Assembly: GCF_001440395.1 (NCBI RefSeq)
Contig: NZ_LLXZ01000191.1
Span: forward strand, 150,666-214,665
DNA: 64,000 nucleotides
Direction of reading: 5' to 3'
Origin: Bradyrhizobium jicamae
GTDB lineage: Bacteria > Pseudomonadota > Alphaproteobacteria > Rhizobiales > Xanthobacteraceae
How positions within the stretch are numbered: position 1 is the first letter of the stretch; the number at the start of each line of letters is the position of its first letter. A program made the position numbers and the translations under genes. This document shows positions 28,782 to 37,103 of this stretch, in pieces. The notes beneath the pieces are model-generated. The model did no database searches, was not told the origin of the DNA, and was given only the letters and a program-made list of their open reading frames with translations.

Positions 28782-29774
28782 CTACTTCGCTTCGCTCGCC
28801 TTGATGCCGGAGCTTTCAACGAGTTTCGCCACGCGCAGCAAGTCGTCTGCGAAAAGGCGCGCATGCGCTTCAGGCGTCAACTCGTTGTTCGGGAAGGGCA
28901 GCGTTCCAAGCTGCTTGAGTTTGTCCACCAGTTCCGGTTCCGACAACGCGGCGCGGAGCGCGGCATTCAGCGCATTGACGGTTTCCTTCGGCGTGCCCTT
29001 TGCCACGTAGAGCCCATGCCACATCGAGTAGCTGACCTCCGGCATGCCGAGTTCGGCGGTGGTCGGCACGTCCTTCAACTGTTCGAGACGTGCGGGCGAG
29101 GTGATGGCGATGCCATGCAGCGTTCCGGCCTGAATCTGCGGCAGCGCGTTGGTGACCTGATCCCACAACAGGTCGATCTGCCCTGCCAGCAGATCGGCGA
29201 TCGCCGGAGCGGATCCGCGATAGGCCACGACCGTCGGCTTGAAGCCGAGCACGTTACCCATCATCACGGCGCATAGATGACTGTTGGTCCCGAGGCCGCC
29301 ATGCGCGAAGTTCGCCTTGTCGCGTTGCGCCTTGATCCAGGCCACATGGTCCTTCGGGCCTTCGCCGGGGATCGACTTCCTTCCGATCAGGACCATCGGC
29401 GCGTTGTTGACGAGGCCGACCGCCTCGAACGCGGTCTTGGTATCGTACCGCAAATTGGTGAACAGGCTGGGCGCCGCGAGCAGCGCGACGTGATTGATCA
29501 GGATCGTGGTGCCGTCGGGCGCCGATCGAGCGACGCGATCGTTGGCCAGCGTGCTGCCGCCGCCGACCACGTTCTCGACGATGATGGTCTGGCCGAGCGT
29601 CTTCGACATCCGCTCGCCAATCAGGCGGGCGACCGTATCCGTGCCGCCGCCGGCTGCAAACGGCACCACCAGCGCTACCGTCTTCGCGGTCGATTGGGCG
29701 TGGGCCTGCGGCAAGAGCGCGGCGATCGAGAGGCCAAGGCCAATAAGTGCGCTGGTACCAAATCGACTGATCAC
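28782..29774 (-). CDS. Bug/TctC-family periplasmic solute-binding protein
   Basis: 330 residues with a signal peptide (SALIGLGLSIAALLPQAHAQ) and the family landmarks VALVVPFAAGGGTDTVARLI, a DRVARSAPDGTTILI loop and VAYRGSAPAIADLLAGQ. GGAGGACGCCATC before GTG 29774 decides the start; the frame is open about 97 codons upstream without family similarity. It is divergent from dgoK-dgoA, so a sugar-acid ligand is plausible but unproven. No transporter membrane genes are adjacent. Confidence 0.87.
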   Translation of the reverse strand: MISRFGTSALIGLGLSIAALLPQAHAQSTAKTVALVVPFAAGGGTDTVARLIGERMSKTLGQTIIVENVVGGGSTLANDRVARSAPDGTTILINHVALLAAPSLFTNLRYDTKTAFEAVGLVNNAPMVLIGRKSIPGEGPKDHVAWIKAQRDKANFAHGGLGTNSHLCAVMMGNVLGFKPTVVAYRGSAPAIADLLAGQIDLLWDQVTNALPQIQAGTLHGIAITSPARLEQLKDVPTTAELGMPEVSYSMWHGLYVAKGTPKETVNALNAALRAALSEPELVDKLKQLGTLPFPNNELTPEAHARLFADDLLRVAKLVESSGIKASEAK

Positions 29775-30049
29775 GATGGCGTCCTCCAAAGTCTTGTTTG
29801 TTGTTATGGCGCATTCTTTGCGATGCGCATTCATTGGCGAGGCCCCGCCGCTGGCTAGCAGCGTGACCTCGCATGCCCCGGGGATCATGCTGATTGCATT
29901 TCTACAAATCAACTGCAAAGCGAGTGTAATTTGCGTAGGTGAAGCGACATTTGGTCCTTCGCTGCGCCATCGATCCAGCATCGCGACACCGGGCAGATCG
30001 GCGTGATAACATGTCCCGAAGGCGCAGAAAGCATCGGGACGAAATTGAA
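29775..30049. promoter_or_regulatory. Divergent control region between the Bug protein gene and dgoK
   Basis: 275 bases with two outward-facing genes. AT-rich patches occur near 29890-29940. No regulator gene is adjacent and no operator could be assigned. Confidence 0.4.
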
Positions 30050-30964
30050 ATGAGCCAGCCTGCATATGTCGCGGTCGATTGGGGCACGAGCAGTTTTCGG
30101 CTCTGGCTCGTCGATCGAACCGGCGACGTCCTCGGCGAACGGCGCAGCCACGAGGGCATGATGGCGGCGGGCAAGCTTGGCTTTCCGGCCGTGCTGCAAT
30201 CGCATCTGGACGCTGTCGGTGCCGCGAATGGGCTGCCCGTTATCATCTGCGGCATGGCCGGCGCCCGGCAGGGATGGGTCGAAGCCGGATATGTCGACAC
30301 GCCGGCGTCGCTCGCATCGATCCTGAAGCAGGCCGTGGTGGTGCCGGGACAGCATCGTGACATCCGCATCCTCCCCGGAATCGCGCAACGCGATCCCAAA
30401 ACGCCCGATGTCATGCGGGGCGAGGAAACACAATTGCTCGGCGTCCTGGGCTTGGATGCTGCCGGGGATGCACTCGTCTGCATGCCGGGCACCCATTCGA
30501 AATGGGTCAGAGCGAATGGAGGCACCGTCGAACGCTTCGCCACGTTCATGACGGGAGAACTGTTCGACGTCATCTCGCGCGAAACGATTCTGTCTCACGC
30601 GGTGGCCGGCGCCGATGAAGCGCCAGATGTCGACGCCTTCAAGTCGGCCGTCATCAGCGCATTCGAGACGCCAGCGAACGCCGCCAATCTGCTGTTCCAG
30701 GTGCGATCGGGCCAGCTGCTATTTGGCGGCACGCCATCTTCAGCCCGCGAGAAAATATCGGGCACCCTGATCGGTCTCGAATTGGCGGGCGGGCTTGCGG
30801 GACAAGTTCCCGAGGGCGGCATCACGCTGGTAGCGTCAGGGCGGCTCCGGATGCTTTATCAATCGGCGTTTGACACGGTCGCCGTTCCCGTCAGAACAAT
30901 CGGCGCCGAGGATGCGGTCCGTCGCGGCCTTTCGATGGCCGCGCAATCGATTTGGAATGTTTAG
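30050..30964 (+). CDS. dgoK: 2-dehydro-3-deoxygalactonokinase
   Basis: 304 residues. Phosphorylates 2-keto-3-deoxygalactonate at C6 in the De Ley-Doudoroff galactonate pathway. The N-terminal VAVDWGTSSFRLWLVD phosphate-binding strand, MPGTHSKWVRANGG and FMTGELFDVISRETIL are typical of DgoK, as is the length. The upstream frame is open from 29939, but the family begins at MSQPAYVAVDWG. The aldolase gene follows 12 bases after the stop. The dehydratase and dehydrogenase of the pathway are not in the window. Confidence 0.92.
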   Translation: MSQPAYVAVDWGTSSFRLWLVDRTGDVLGERRSHEGMMAAGKLGFPAVLQSHLDAVGAANGLPVIICGMAGARQGWVEAGYVDTPASLASILKQAVVVPGQHRDIRILPGIAQRDPKTPDVMRGEETQLLGVLGLDAAGDALVCMPGTHSKWVRANGGTVERFATFMTGELFDVISRETILSHAVAGADEAPDVDAFKSAVISAFETPANAANLLFQVRSGQLLFGGTPSSAREKISGTLIGLELAGGLAGQVPEGGITLVASGRLRMLYQSAFDTVAVPVRTIGAEDAVRRGLSMAAQSIWNV

Positions 30965-30976
30965 AGGATCACACGA

Positions 30977-31615
30977 ATGCGCGTTGTGCCGTTTCCCCCG
31001 ATGAAGCGTCCGCTGGTCGCGATCCTGCGTGGCGTCAAGCCCGACGAAGCGGGCGATATCGTCAGCGCGCTGATCGACAGCGGCATGACGGCCATCGAGA
31101 TCCCGCTCAACTCGCCGGATCCGTTCCGCTCGATCGAGATCGCCATCAACAAGGCCCCTGCCGGAATCCTGGTCGGCGCAGGCACGGTGTTGACGCTGGA
31201 CGATGTCGCACGGCTTCACGACGTGGGAGGTCGGCTTCTGGTGAGCCCCAATGTCGATCCGGAAATCATAGCGGGCGCCCGCGCGCTCGGCCTGGTCACG
31301 ATGCCCGGCGTGTTCAGTCCGACCGAGGCGCTGCTGGCCGCCAAGTCGGGCGCCTCGAGCCTGAAATTCTTTCCCGCAAGCGTGCTCGGCGCCGCCGGCA
31401 TTACCGCCATCCGCGCCGTGCTGCCCCCGGACCTGATGATCGCTGCGGTCGGCGGCGTCTCCGACAAGAATTTTGCGGACTACGTCAAGGCCGGCATCCT
31501 GGCGTTCGGCCTTGGCAGCAGCCTCTACAAGCCCGGCATGACGGCAGCCGAAGTGGCCGATCGCGCCAGGGCGACGATCGAGGCATATGACGCGGCGGTT
31601 CAACTGATGGGATAG
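30977..31615 (+). CDS. dgoA: 2-dehydro-3-deoxy-6-phosphogalactonate aldolase
   Basis: 212 residues of the KDPG/KDPGal class I aldolase family. It splits 2-keto-3-deoxy-6-phosphogalactonate to pyruvate and glyceraldehyde-3-phosphate. The catalytic Glu is in AIEIPLNSPDP and the Schiff-base Lys in SLKFFPASVLG; the LVAILRG strand and the C-terminal AFGLGSSLYKPG phosphate site are present. The AIEIPLNSP variant and pairing with dgoK favour the galactonate rather than the gluconate enzyme. It forms an operon with dgoK (12-base gap). Confidence 0.92.
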   Translation: MRVVPFPPMKRPLVAILRGVKPDEAGDIVSALIDSGMTAIEIPLNSPDPFRSIEIAINKAPAGILVGAGTVLTLDDVARLHDVGGRLLVSPNVDPEIIAGARALGLVTMPGVFSPTEALLAAKSGASSLKFFPASVLGAAGITAIRAVLPPDLMIAAVGGVSDKNFADYVKAGILAFGLGSSLYKPGMTAAEVADRARATIEAYDAAVQLMG

Positions 31616-31673
31616 ATCAGCGAGAGCTGAGCCCGGTGTTCGAAGCTGGCGAGACCCGGGATGCAGATTGTAG

Positions 31674-32150
31674 CTAACGCACGCGCTGAACGCCGATAGC
31701 TTTGGACGTACCGTCGACCTTCATCTTGTGGCCGCTGACTGATGAATATACGAGAGCCTTCGGCATGTAGGCGTAGTGGTATTCATAGTGGTACTCTGTC
31801 TGTCGCCAAACTTGGCCGTTCATCAACTTGACTATCGTTTCGCCCTCCCAACCTTTGAAATCTCCATCTACCTGTGCCTCGACCACGCTCGTGCCGACGA
31901 CCGCGCTTGATCGGTCAGCACCCTGGGCAGCGCGATAACCTTGCCGGTACATTCTGATCAGGGCGCCACGCATTGCGTCACGTTTGTCGCGTGGCATCGT
32001 TGAAGTGCCAAGCTTTGCTTGCTCTTCCTGGGTCAGCAATTGCTCCAGTGGCATTGCGTCTTGCGCCATGGCGGGTATAGCGCCGGCAATCCAGGCGCAG
32101 CCGGCCAGGATTGCAACTTGCGTGCGGGAGCGTGCACCGATTGTGTTCAT
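31674..32150 (-). CDS. Exported protein of unknown function
   Basis: 158 residues with a signal peptide (TQVAILAGCAWIAGAIPAMAQ) and a mature part containing a helical TMPRDKRDAMRGALIRMYR and a beta-rich, Tyr-rich section (VWRQTEYHYEYHYAYMPKAL). No family recognised. ATG 32150 was taken because the signal peptide starts there; the frame opens 15 codons earlier. It marks the left edge of a stretch of less GC-rich accessory genes. Confidence 0.6.
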   Translation of the reverse strand: MNTIGARSRTQVAILAGCAWIAGAIPAMAQDAMPLEQLLTQEEQAKLGTSTMPRDKRDAMRGALIRMYRQGYRAAQGADRSSAVVGTSVVEAQVDGDFKGWEGETIVKLMNGQVWRQTEYHYEYHYAYMPKALVYSSVSGHKMKVDGTSKAIGVQRVR

Positions 32151-32195
32151 CTGACTGAGCGCGACAGTTCGGGAGACCAATACGCGGCGATGCAA

Positions 32196-32630
32196 TCTTA
32201 GATTTCAAACGCTTGGGAGCAGATAACTGACGGAGAGAGTGTCAGTCAATCCACCTTGAAAGACCAAGAATTTTCGATCTTACCCGATCAAGACCCACGA
32301 TTGAGTAACAGCCTGAAACGGACCTTCGCCCTTCCGAGCGGTGCCGACGTGACGAACCGCCGCGGCTCACGCCAAAAATATCGAGAACAACCCCATGCAA
32401 AGTAGCCGGCGGCTGCCGCAAGCGACGGTTTGGGCCGAAACTTGACACGTCGGGCAAATCAGCGGCAGAATTTCATCATCCCGGAATTCGCTAGACGGCT
32501 GCGTGCGCAATACTGATGCGAGCATGTCCCGCGTGGCTGGACCATCGAGGACACACCGCTGTCGCTTGCGCTGACGTGCAGAAACCGCGAAAATCAGCAC
32601 TGTTCAGAAGTTATCAGGGAAATCCCACAG
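32196..32630. other. Intergenic region, possible repeat remnant
   Basis: 435 bases without a convincing gene. The segment near 32440-32500 (tgacacgtcgggcaaatcag and following) looks like part of a dispersed intergenic repeat I associate with Bradyrhizobium, with low certainty. The promoter of the nitroreductase gene should lie at its right end. Confidence 0.35.
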
Positions 32631-33308
32631 ATGCAGTTTGATGACGTCATCCTCGGTCGCCGGAGCATCCGCGGTTACAAGCCCGATCCGGTGCCCAAGG
32701 AGTTGATTGCGGAAATCATCGGTTTGGCGATGCGTGCTCCGTCATCGATGAACACCCAGCCCTGGAATTTTTACGTCATCACTGGCGAACCGCTGGACCG
32801 GATCCGTGCCGGCAACACCGAACGAAACGTCGCGGGCATTCCGCACTCGCGCGAATTCCGCATCGGACAGCCCTTTGCCGGCAAGCACCGCGACAGGCAG
32901 GTCGGCGTCGCCAAGCAACTATTCTCCGCAATGGGAATCGAGCGCGACAACAAGGACAAGCGCCAGGACTGGGTGCTGCGCGGCTTCCGTCAATTCGACG
33001 CGCCCGTCTGCGTGATCATCACCTATGATCGCGTGCTCGACGGCAGCGACGATACGCCCTTCGATTGCGGCGCCGTGGCGACCGCGCTGGTCAACGCCGC
33101 CTGGTCTCGCGGGCTCGGCGCCGTGATCAACAGCCAGGGCATCATGCAATCCCCCGTGGTGCGCGAGCACGCGGGGATCGCCGACGATCAGGTCATCATG
33201 AAAAGCATTGCGCTGGGCTGGCCGGACGAGACGTTTCCGGCGAACGCGGTGGTGTCGGAGCGGAAGTCCGTCGAGGAAGCGACGGTGTTCGTCGGGTTCG
33301 AGAGTTAA
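32631..33308 (+). CDS. Nitroreductase-family FMN oxidoreductase
   Basis: 225 residues. The nitroreductase fold is shown by the N-terminal RRSIRGYKPDPVP, PSSMNTQPWNFYVITG (FMN-binding), and the C-terminal GLGAVINSQGI and ALGWPDETFPAN segments. Such enzymes reduce nitro-, quinone- or related substrates with NAD(P)H; the actual substrate is unknown. An 85-base piece of this gene (32957-33041) is duplicated at 36506-36590. No neighbouring gene gives a functional hint. Confidence 0.88.
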   Translation: MQFDDVILGRRSIRGYKPDPVPKELIAEIIGLAMRAPSSMNTQPWNFYVITGEPLDRIRAGNTERNVAGIPHSREFRIGQPFAGKHRDRQVGVAKQLFSAMGIERDNKDKRQDWVLRGFRQFDAPVCVIITYDRVLDGSDDTPFDCGAVATALVNAAWSRGLGAVINSQGIMQSPVVREHAGIADDQVIMKSIALGWPDETFPANAVVSERKSVEEATVFVGFES

Positions 33309-33341
33309 CGGCGCGCGGGCGGAAGGGCTGGAGGTGCAGCA

Positions 33342-34556
33342 GTGATCCGCGCGATGGTCCGACGTGCGCTAGAGCGTTTTCCAGCGAAGTGGGTACCGGT
33401 TCGCGTCAAGAAAACGCGTCAAAACAAGAATCGAGAGCCCCGTTCCGATTTAATCGGAACGGGTAAGGCTCTCGTGCTGGCAGCGGCTTTGGCCGCCACC
33501 TTGACGCCGGTCACATGCCTTGGCCAAAGCAGCAAGCCGTTACCGGCCAAGGCCACACAGGAACTGCCGCCCGAACTGCTCGCGCTGCTCGAGCAGAAGA
33601 AAATGCAAAAATATTCGCCGATCGTTATGCGTCTTTTCAAGGAAGAGGCGGAGCTCGAAGTCTGGAAACAGGACACAGCCGGCCGCTTCCAGATCCTCAA
33701 GACCTATCCGATCTGCCGCTGGTCGGGCGATCTCGGGCCGAAATTGTACGAGGGTGACCGGCAGGCTCCGGAAGGGTTTTATACGATTACGCCCGAGTTG
33801 ATGAATCCCAACTCCAACTTCTATCTGTCGATCAATCTCGGCTACCCCAACAGCTTCGACAAGGCGAACAAGCGCAACGGCAGCTTCCTGATGATCCACG
33901 GCGACTGCTGGTCGAGCGGTTGCTATGCCATGACCGACGAACAGATCAGCGAGATCTATTCACTGGCGCGCGACTCGCTCAGCGGTCGCCCGTCGTTCCA
34001 GGTCCAGGCCTATCCGTTCCGCCTGACGCCGGCGAACCTGGCGCGGCATCGAAATAGTCCGAACCTTCCCTTCTGGAAAATGCTCAAGATAGGCAACGAT
34101 CATTTCGAGACGACGGGGCTCGAACCCAAGGTGGATGTCTGCAACCGCCGCTATGTGTTCGACGCGCAACCGCCTGCGAATTCGCCGTCCCCTCTTGTGT
34201 TCAACCCTGCCGAAAAATGTCCCCCCTTCGTCGTCAATCCGGACATCGCGCGGCGGGCGCTGGAGAAGCGGCGCGCCGACGAGCGCGAATACGCGCGACT
34301 GCTTGAAGACAATGTGCCGGCCGCCCCGATCTACAGCGGACTGGACGGCGGAATGCATGAGGCTTTCCGCGCAAAATTTCCAGGCCGAGTGACGCTTGCG
34401 AAAGTGATGCCCTATGCATCGTATCTGCCGCAGTTGCCGCCGATCCCCTGGATCGACAATGATGGCTCGTTGACGAGCAAATGGTTTGGTGCCTCGTTCT
34501 CCAAATCGGTTGTGTGTGATGCGGCTCGGGCCGGCTTCCCGTCGGGCCGGTGCTAA
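33342..34556 (+). CDS. L,D-transpeptidase (YkuD domain, YafK type)
   Basis: 404 residues. The catalytic motif HGDCWSSGCYAM carries the His and Cys of L,D-transpeptidases, preceded by YPICRWSGDLGPKLYEGDRQ and PEGFYTI. These enzymes make or break 3-3 peptidoglycan links or anchor proteins in the periplasm. The YkuD domain covers about residues 95-240; the remaining about 160 residues are an accessory region ending SGRC. The first 44 codons lie in repeat family C (33369-33474), so the N-terminus ahead of the hydrophobic export segment (ALVLAAALAATLTPVTCLGQ) is repeat-derived. No better start exists after the repeat except a GTG that would leave almost no n-region. Confidence 0.82.
   Translation: MIRAMVRRALERFPAKWVPVRVKKTRQNKNREPRSDLIGTGKALVLAAALAATLTPVTCLGQSSKPLPAKATQELPPELLALLEQKKMQKYSPIVMRLFKEEAELEVWKQDTAGRFQILKTYPICRWSGDLGPKLYEGDRQAPEGFYTITPELMNPNSNFYLSINLGYPNSFDKANKRNGSFLMIHGDCWSSGCYAMTDEQISEIYSLARDSLSGRPSFQVQAYPFRLTPANLARHRNSPNLPFWKMLKIGNDHFETTGLEPKVDVCNRRYVFDAQPPANSPSPLVFNPAEKCPPFVVNPDIARRALEKRRADEREYARLLEDNVPAAPIYSGLDGGMHEAFRAKFPGRVTLAKVMPYASYLPQLPPIPWIDNDGSLTSKWFGASFSKSVVCDAARAGFPSGRC
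33369..33474 (+). repeat. Dispersed repeat, family C, copy 1 (full length)
   Basis: ctagagcgttttccagcgaa begins a block that continues gtgggtaccggttcgcgtca, agaaaacgcgtcaaaacaag and ends in a hairpin, cgttccgatt pairing with aatcggaacg around a single T. Shorter inverted copies are at 58021-58090 and 61786-61840. Here the block lies inside the 5' end of the L,D-transpeptidase reading frame. Confidence 0.85.
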
Positions 34557-34597
34557 GCTCTTGTGCGACGTCAGCGATGGGTCTAGGCCGTGTAATA

Positions 34598-34816
34598 TCA
34601 GTGTTTCGTGGGACCGGTAGATTTTGGCGTCGGCGTACTGGCCTTGGGGTTAATGCCGCAACGCTTTACTTGGTAGTCAACCCAGCTCATGCGGACATCT
34701 CTGGCAGCGTGATCGGCTCTATACTGGGCTCTACACTCCTGCATGCTAAGGGCGTTGACGGACGTGCTGAACGCGCTGATCGCGGCGACGATAACGATTC
34801 GACGGATCAAGGCCAT
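34598..34816 (-). CDS. Small exported protein of unknown function
   Basis: 72 residues. A signal peptide (IRRIVIVAAISAFSTSVNA) precedes LSMQECRAQYRADHAARDVR and DYQVKRCGINPKA. The MQEC...KxC layout resembles short exported rhizobial proteins related to the PsiF-type repeat family, a weak match. TAGGGGGATTTTCC before ATG 34816 supports this start. Its two Cys residues probably pair. Confidence 0.6.
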   Translation of the reverse strand: MALIRRIVIVAAISAFSTSVNALSMQECRAQYRADHAARDVRMSWVDYQVKRCGINPKASTPTPKSTGPTKH

Positions 34817-35004
34817 GGAAAATCCCCCTATCTTCATCGTATAACTATATCCAGTAGCGGCCGTCATCCACGCACTGCCGTAGCACGGAAGGAAACTGCT
34901 TGAGATAGATCAAGGGACAGAGGCTCAGTTCGTTGCCGATTCCTTTTCCGGGAAAAACCGACCTCGTTGGAAATTGTGGTGCTAGCGAGGAGTCTGGGGG
35001 AGCA

Positions 35005-35274
35005 ATGTCATTCAGGCCATGCATAATAGTTCTCATAATGTTCGTTGCAGTCGTGTTGCTGCCCTCTGAAGGGCAAGCGGTCTGCTATTGCAATTGCACA
35101 ACACCGACCGGCAATACTTGCACTGTAAGTGTTCCAGACATTGCTTGTAACCACATTGGAAATGCGCGGTGCACTAAGCCGGTGGAGCCATGTCAATATG
35201 ACTGCAGTCGCAAGCTTGCGCGCCCTGCTGCCTGCTCCGCGCTAAAGCGCTGTAGTGTTCGCACACACAACTAA
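35005..35274 (+). CDS. Small cysteine-rich exported peptide
   Basis: 89 residues. The signal peptide (IIVLIMFVAVVLLPSEGQA) is followed by a mature part of about 60 residues with ten Cys (VCYCNC, NTC, IAC, ARC, EPC, YDC, AAC, KRC). The even number and spacing suggest five disulfides in the periplasm or medium. GGGGGAGCA precedes ATG 35005. No family recognised. It is unlikely to be a chance frame because of the ribosome site, signal peptide and composition. It lies in the AT-richer accessory block. Confidence 0.62.
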   Translation: MSFRPCIIVLIMFVAVVLLPSEGQAVCYCNCTTPTGNTCTVSVPDIACNHIGNARCTKPVEPCQYDCSRKLARPAACSALKRCSVRTHN

Positions 35275-35341
35275 GCGTGTCGGATTACCCCTATGATACG
35301 GCCACGGCCTAAAACTCCCGTAAGGCGATAATATCGTTGCG

Positions 35342-36409
35342 GTGCAAACTCCCTTTTGGACAAGGGCATGGCCTGCAACGGCCTGCGGAATTTTGTTGAT
35401 CGCATCATTTGTAGACGCGCAAGGGCTCGTTGCGGCGGCTGCCGGGATCGTCGTGTTGGGCACGGTGTTCGCAGCCGTGCATCATGCAGAAGTCGTCGCA
35501 CATCGTGTTGGCGAACCATACGGCACCCTCGTGCTCGCCTTGGCTGTAACGGTGATAGAGACCGCGCTCATTGTTTCGGTCATGATCTCGACTCCCGAAG
35601 AAAAGGCGGGACTAGCTCGCGATACGGTGTTCGCCGCCGTCATGATTGTATGCAATGGCATTGTTGGACTTTGTTTACTCATGGGCGGGGCTCGCTATCG
35701 CGAACAGGAGTTTCAGGTCCATGGAGCGAGTGCTGCAATGGCAGTTTTGGCCGCGCTAACGAGCCTAACCCTGATCCTACCAAGTTTTGCTGCGCGCGAA
35801 CTTGGGCCGTTGTATAGCCGGCCGCAACTCGTATTTGCAGGGCTGGTCTCTCTGGTGCTCTACGGCTCTTTCGTTTTCGTGCAGACGATCCGGCATCGCG
35901 ACTATTTCCTGCCGGAGTCCGACGACGAGGATGTGCACGCTACCCCTCCGACCGATAGAGCGGCATTCGTGAGCGCCGGTCTTCTAGTTGTTTCTCTAGT
36001 TGCCATCGTTGGTCTCGCCAAAATTCTGACTCCCACAGTGGAAACTGGAATAGCTAGCCTTCGCCTACCAGAGGCCACCGTGGGCATCATTATCGCGGCG
36101 CTGGTACTTCTACCGGAATGTTTTGCGGCGCTCAGGGCGGCGCAGAGAAACCGATTGCAAACCAGCTTGAATTTAGCTTTGGGATCGGCGCTCGCGACTA
36201 TTGGCCTGACAATCCCTGCAGTCGCCGCCGTTTCAATCATGCTCGGGCAACGGCTCGAACTCGGTCTCGACGTTAAAGACCAAGTCCTGCTCGCCCTCAC
36301 ATTAGTCCTGGGCATGGTGACCTTGGGCACCGGTCGAACCACCGTTCTCCAAGGCGTCGTTCATTTAGTTATCTTCGCCGTGTTTGTCTTCTTTGCTGTC
36401 GTACCGTAA
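35342..36409 (+). CDS. chaA: Sodium-potassium/calcium:proton antiporter, ChaA family
   Basis: 355 residues, about eleven membrane spans in two halves, each with the acidic CaCA-type motif (VGEPYGTLVLALAVTVIETALI in the first half, LPEATVGIIIAALVLLPECFAAL in the second). The charged linker EEDVHATPP-like segment (about 195-205) divides them. ChaA exports Ca2+ and Na+/K+ in exchange for protons at alkaline pH. The GTG start has only a weak AAGGCG upstream. Base composition is visibly less GC-rich than the core genes, in line with the surrounding accessory block. Confidence 0.85.
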   Translation: MQTPFWTRAWPATACGILLIASFVDAQGLVAAAAGIVVLGTVFAAVHHAEVVAHRVGEPYGTLVLALAVTVIETALIVSVMISTPEEKAGLARDTVFAAVMIVCNGIVGLCLLMGGARYREQEFQVHGASAAMAVLAALTSLTLILPSFAARELGPLYSRPQLVFAGLVSLVLYGSFVFVQTIRHRDYFLPESDDEDVHATPPTDRAAFVSAGLLVVSLVAIVGLAKILTPTVETGIASLRLPEATVGIIIAALVLLPECFAALRAAQRNRLQTSLNLALGSALATIGLTIPAVAAVSIMLGQRLELGLDVKDQVLLALTLVLGMVTLGTGRTTVLQGVVHLVIFAVFVFFAVVP

Positions 36410-36505
36410 GCCTGACGAGGCGCAGAGTTTTAGTTCTGGGAAGTTCTGCTTTGGGTCCATTGGCAGACCATACTTGGCATCGACATTTCGTCGGCTCATT
36501 AGGAT

Positions 36506-36590
36506 CAAGCGCCAGGACTGGGTGCTGCGCGGCTTCCGTCAATTCGACGCGCTCGTCTGCGTGATCGTTACCTATGACCGCGTGCTGGAC
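36506..36590 (+). pseudogene. Nitroreductase gene fragment (direct duplicate of 32957-33041)
   Basis: 85 bases, about 94 percent identical (5 mismatches counted) to an internal part of the nitroreductase gene and in the same orientation, encoding KRQDWVLRGFRQFDA and VCVIVTYDRVLD. Neither the upstream nor the downstream nitroreductase sequence is present. It is a relic, not a gene. Confidence 0.85.
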
Positions 36591-36640
36591 CGCACGGCTG
36601 CGCGGGATCGCCGAGAAGCTGATCGAGAAAGCCGAACAAG

Positions 36641-36770
36641 GTGATTGCGATCAAGGAGGTCGACGACGGCATTTGGCTCGTGAGCTGATCTAGGATACTT
36701 CGACCTGGAGCAGAAAACCCTGCAGCTTCTCGACACCCCGTTCGGCACGAGGTTGTCACCCATGTCTTAG
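36641..36770 (+). pseudogene. Insertion-sequence transposase remnant (IS481-like C-terminus)
   Basis: Two short reading segments in different frames spell the end of an IS481-type transposase: VIAIKEVDDGIWLVS (36641-36685), then after a stop and frame change GYFDLEQKTLQLLDTPFG and LSPMS stop (to 36770). The missing residues between them show a small deletion. Just before it, 36598-36640 reads LRGIAEKLIEKAEQGD, possibly a scrap of another mobile-element gene. Confidence 0.65.
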
Positions 36771-36814
36771 GTACGTTCCGTTACCCATGTCTTCAGGCCG
36801 GACACGCGGTTGGC

Positions 36815-36904
36815 TGGCGGAGAGAGTGGGATTCGAACCCACGGTACGGTTTCCCGCACACACGCTTTCCAAGCGTGCGCCTTAAGCCACTCGGCCATCT
36901 CTCC
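36815..36904 (-). tRNA. tRNA-Ser (anticodon GGA)
   Basis: On the minus strand: acceptor GGAGAGA pairs with TCTCTCC, discriminator G, CCA encoded. The anticodon stem CACGC/GCGTG holds the loop with GGA. The long variable arm (GTGCGGGAAACCGTAC) is diagnostic of a class II tRNA such as serine, and the T-arm contains GGTTCGAATCC. The length is 90 bases. Confidence 0.95.
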
Positions 36905-37103
36905 GGAGGCCCTCTCTTGAAGGGGCAGCACTGATTTTGCAAGGGACGCTGGGCAACGCGGCTAAAATTTCCCCAATTCGTTGAATTTGTTTGGAAATTT
37001 CGATCGTCCGACACCGGATAATTGGCGCTTTGCCGGGGCTTGAACCGGAATCCGGCCATGATCGATGACGATAGATGGCTGCGCAATTGGTGGAGGACGC
37101 AAA

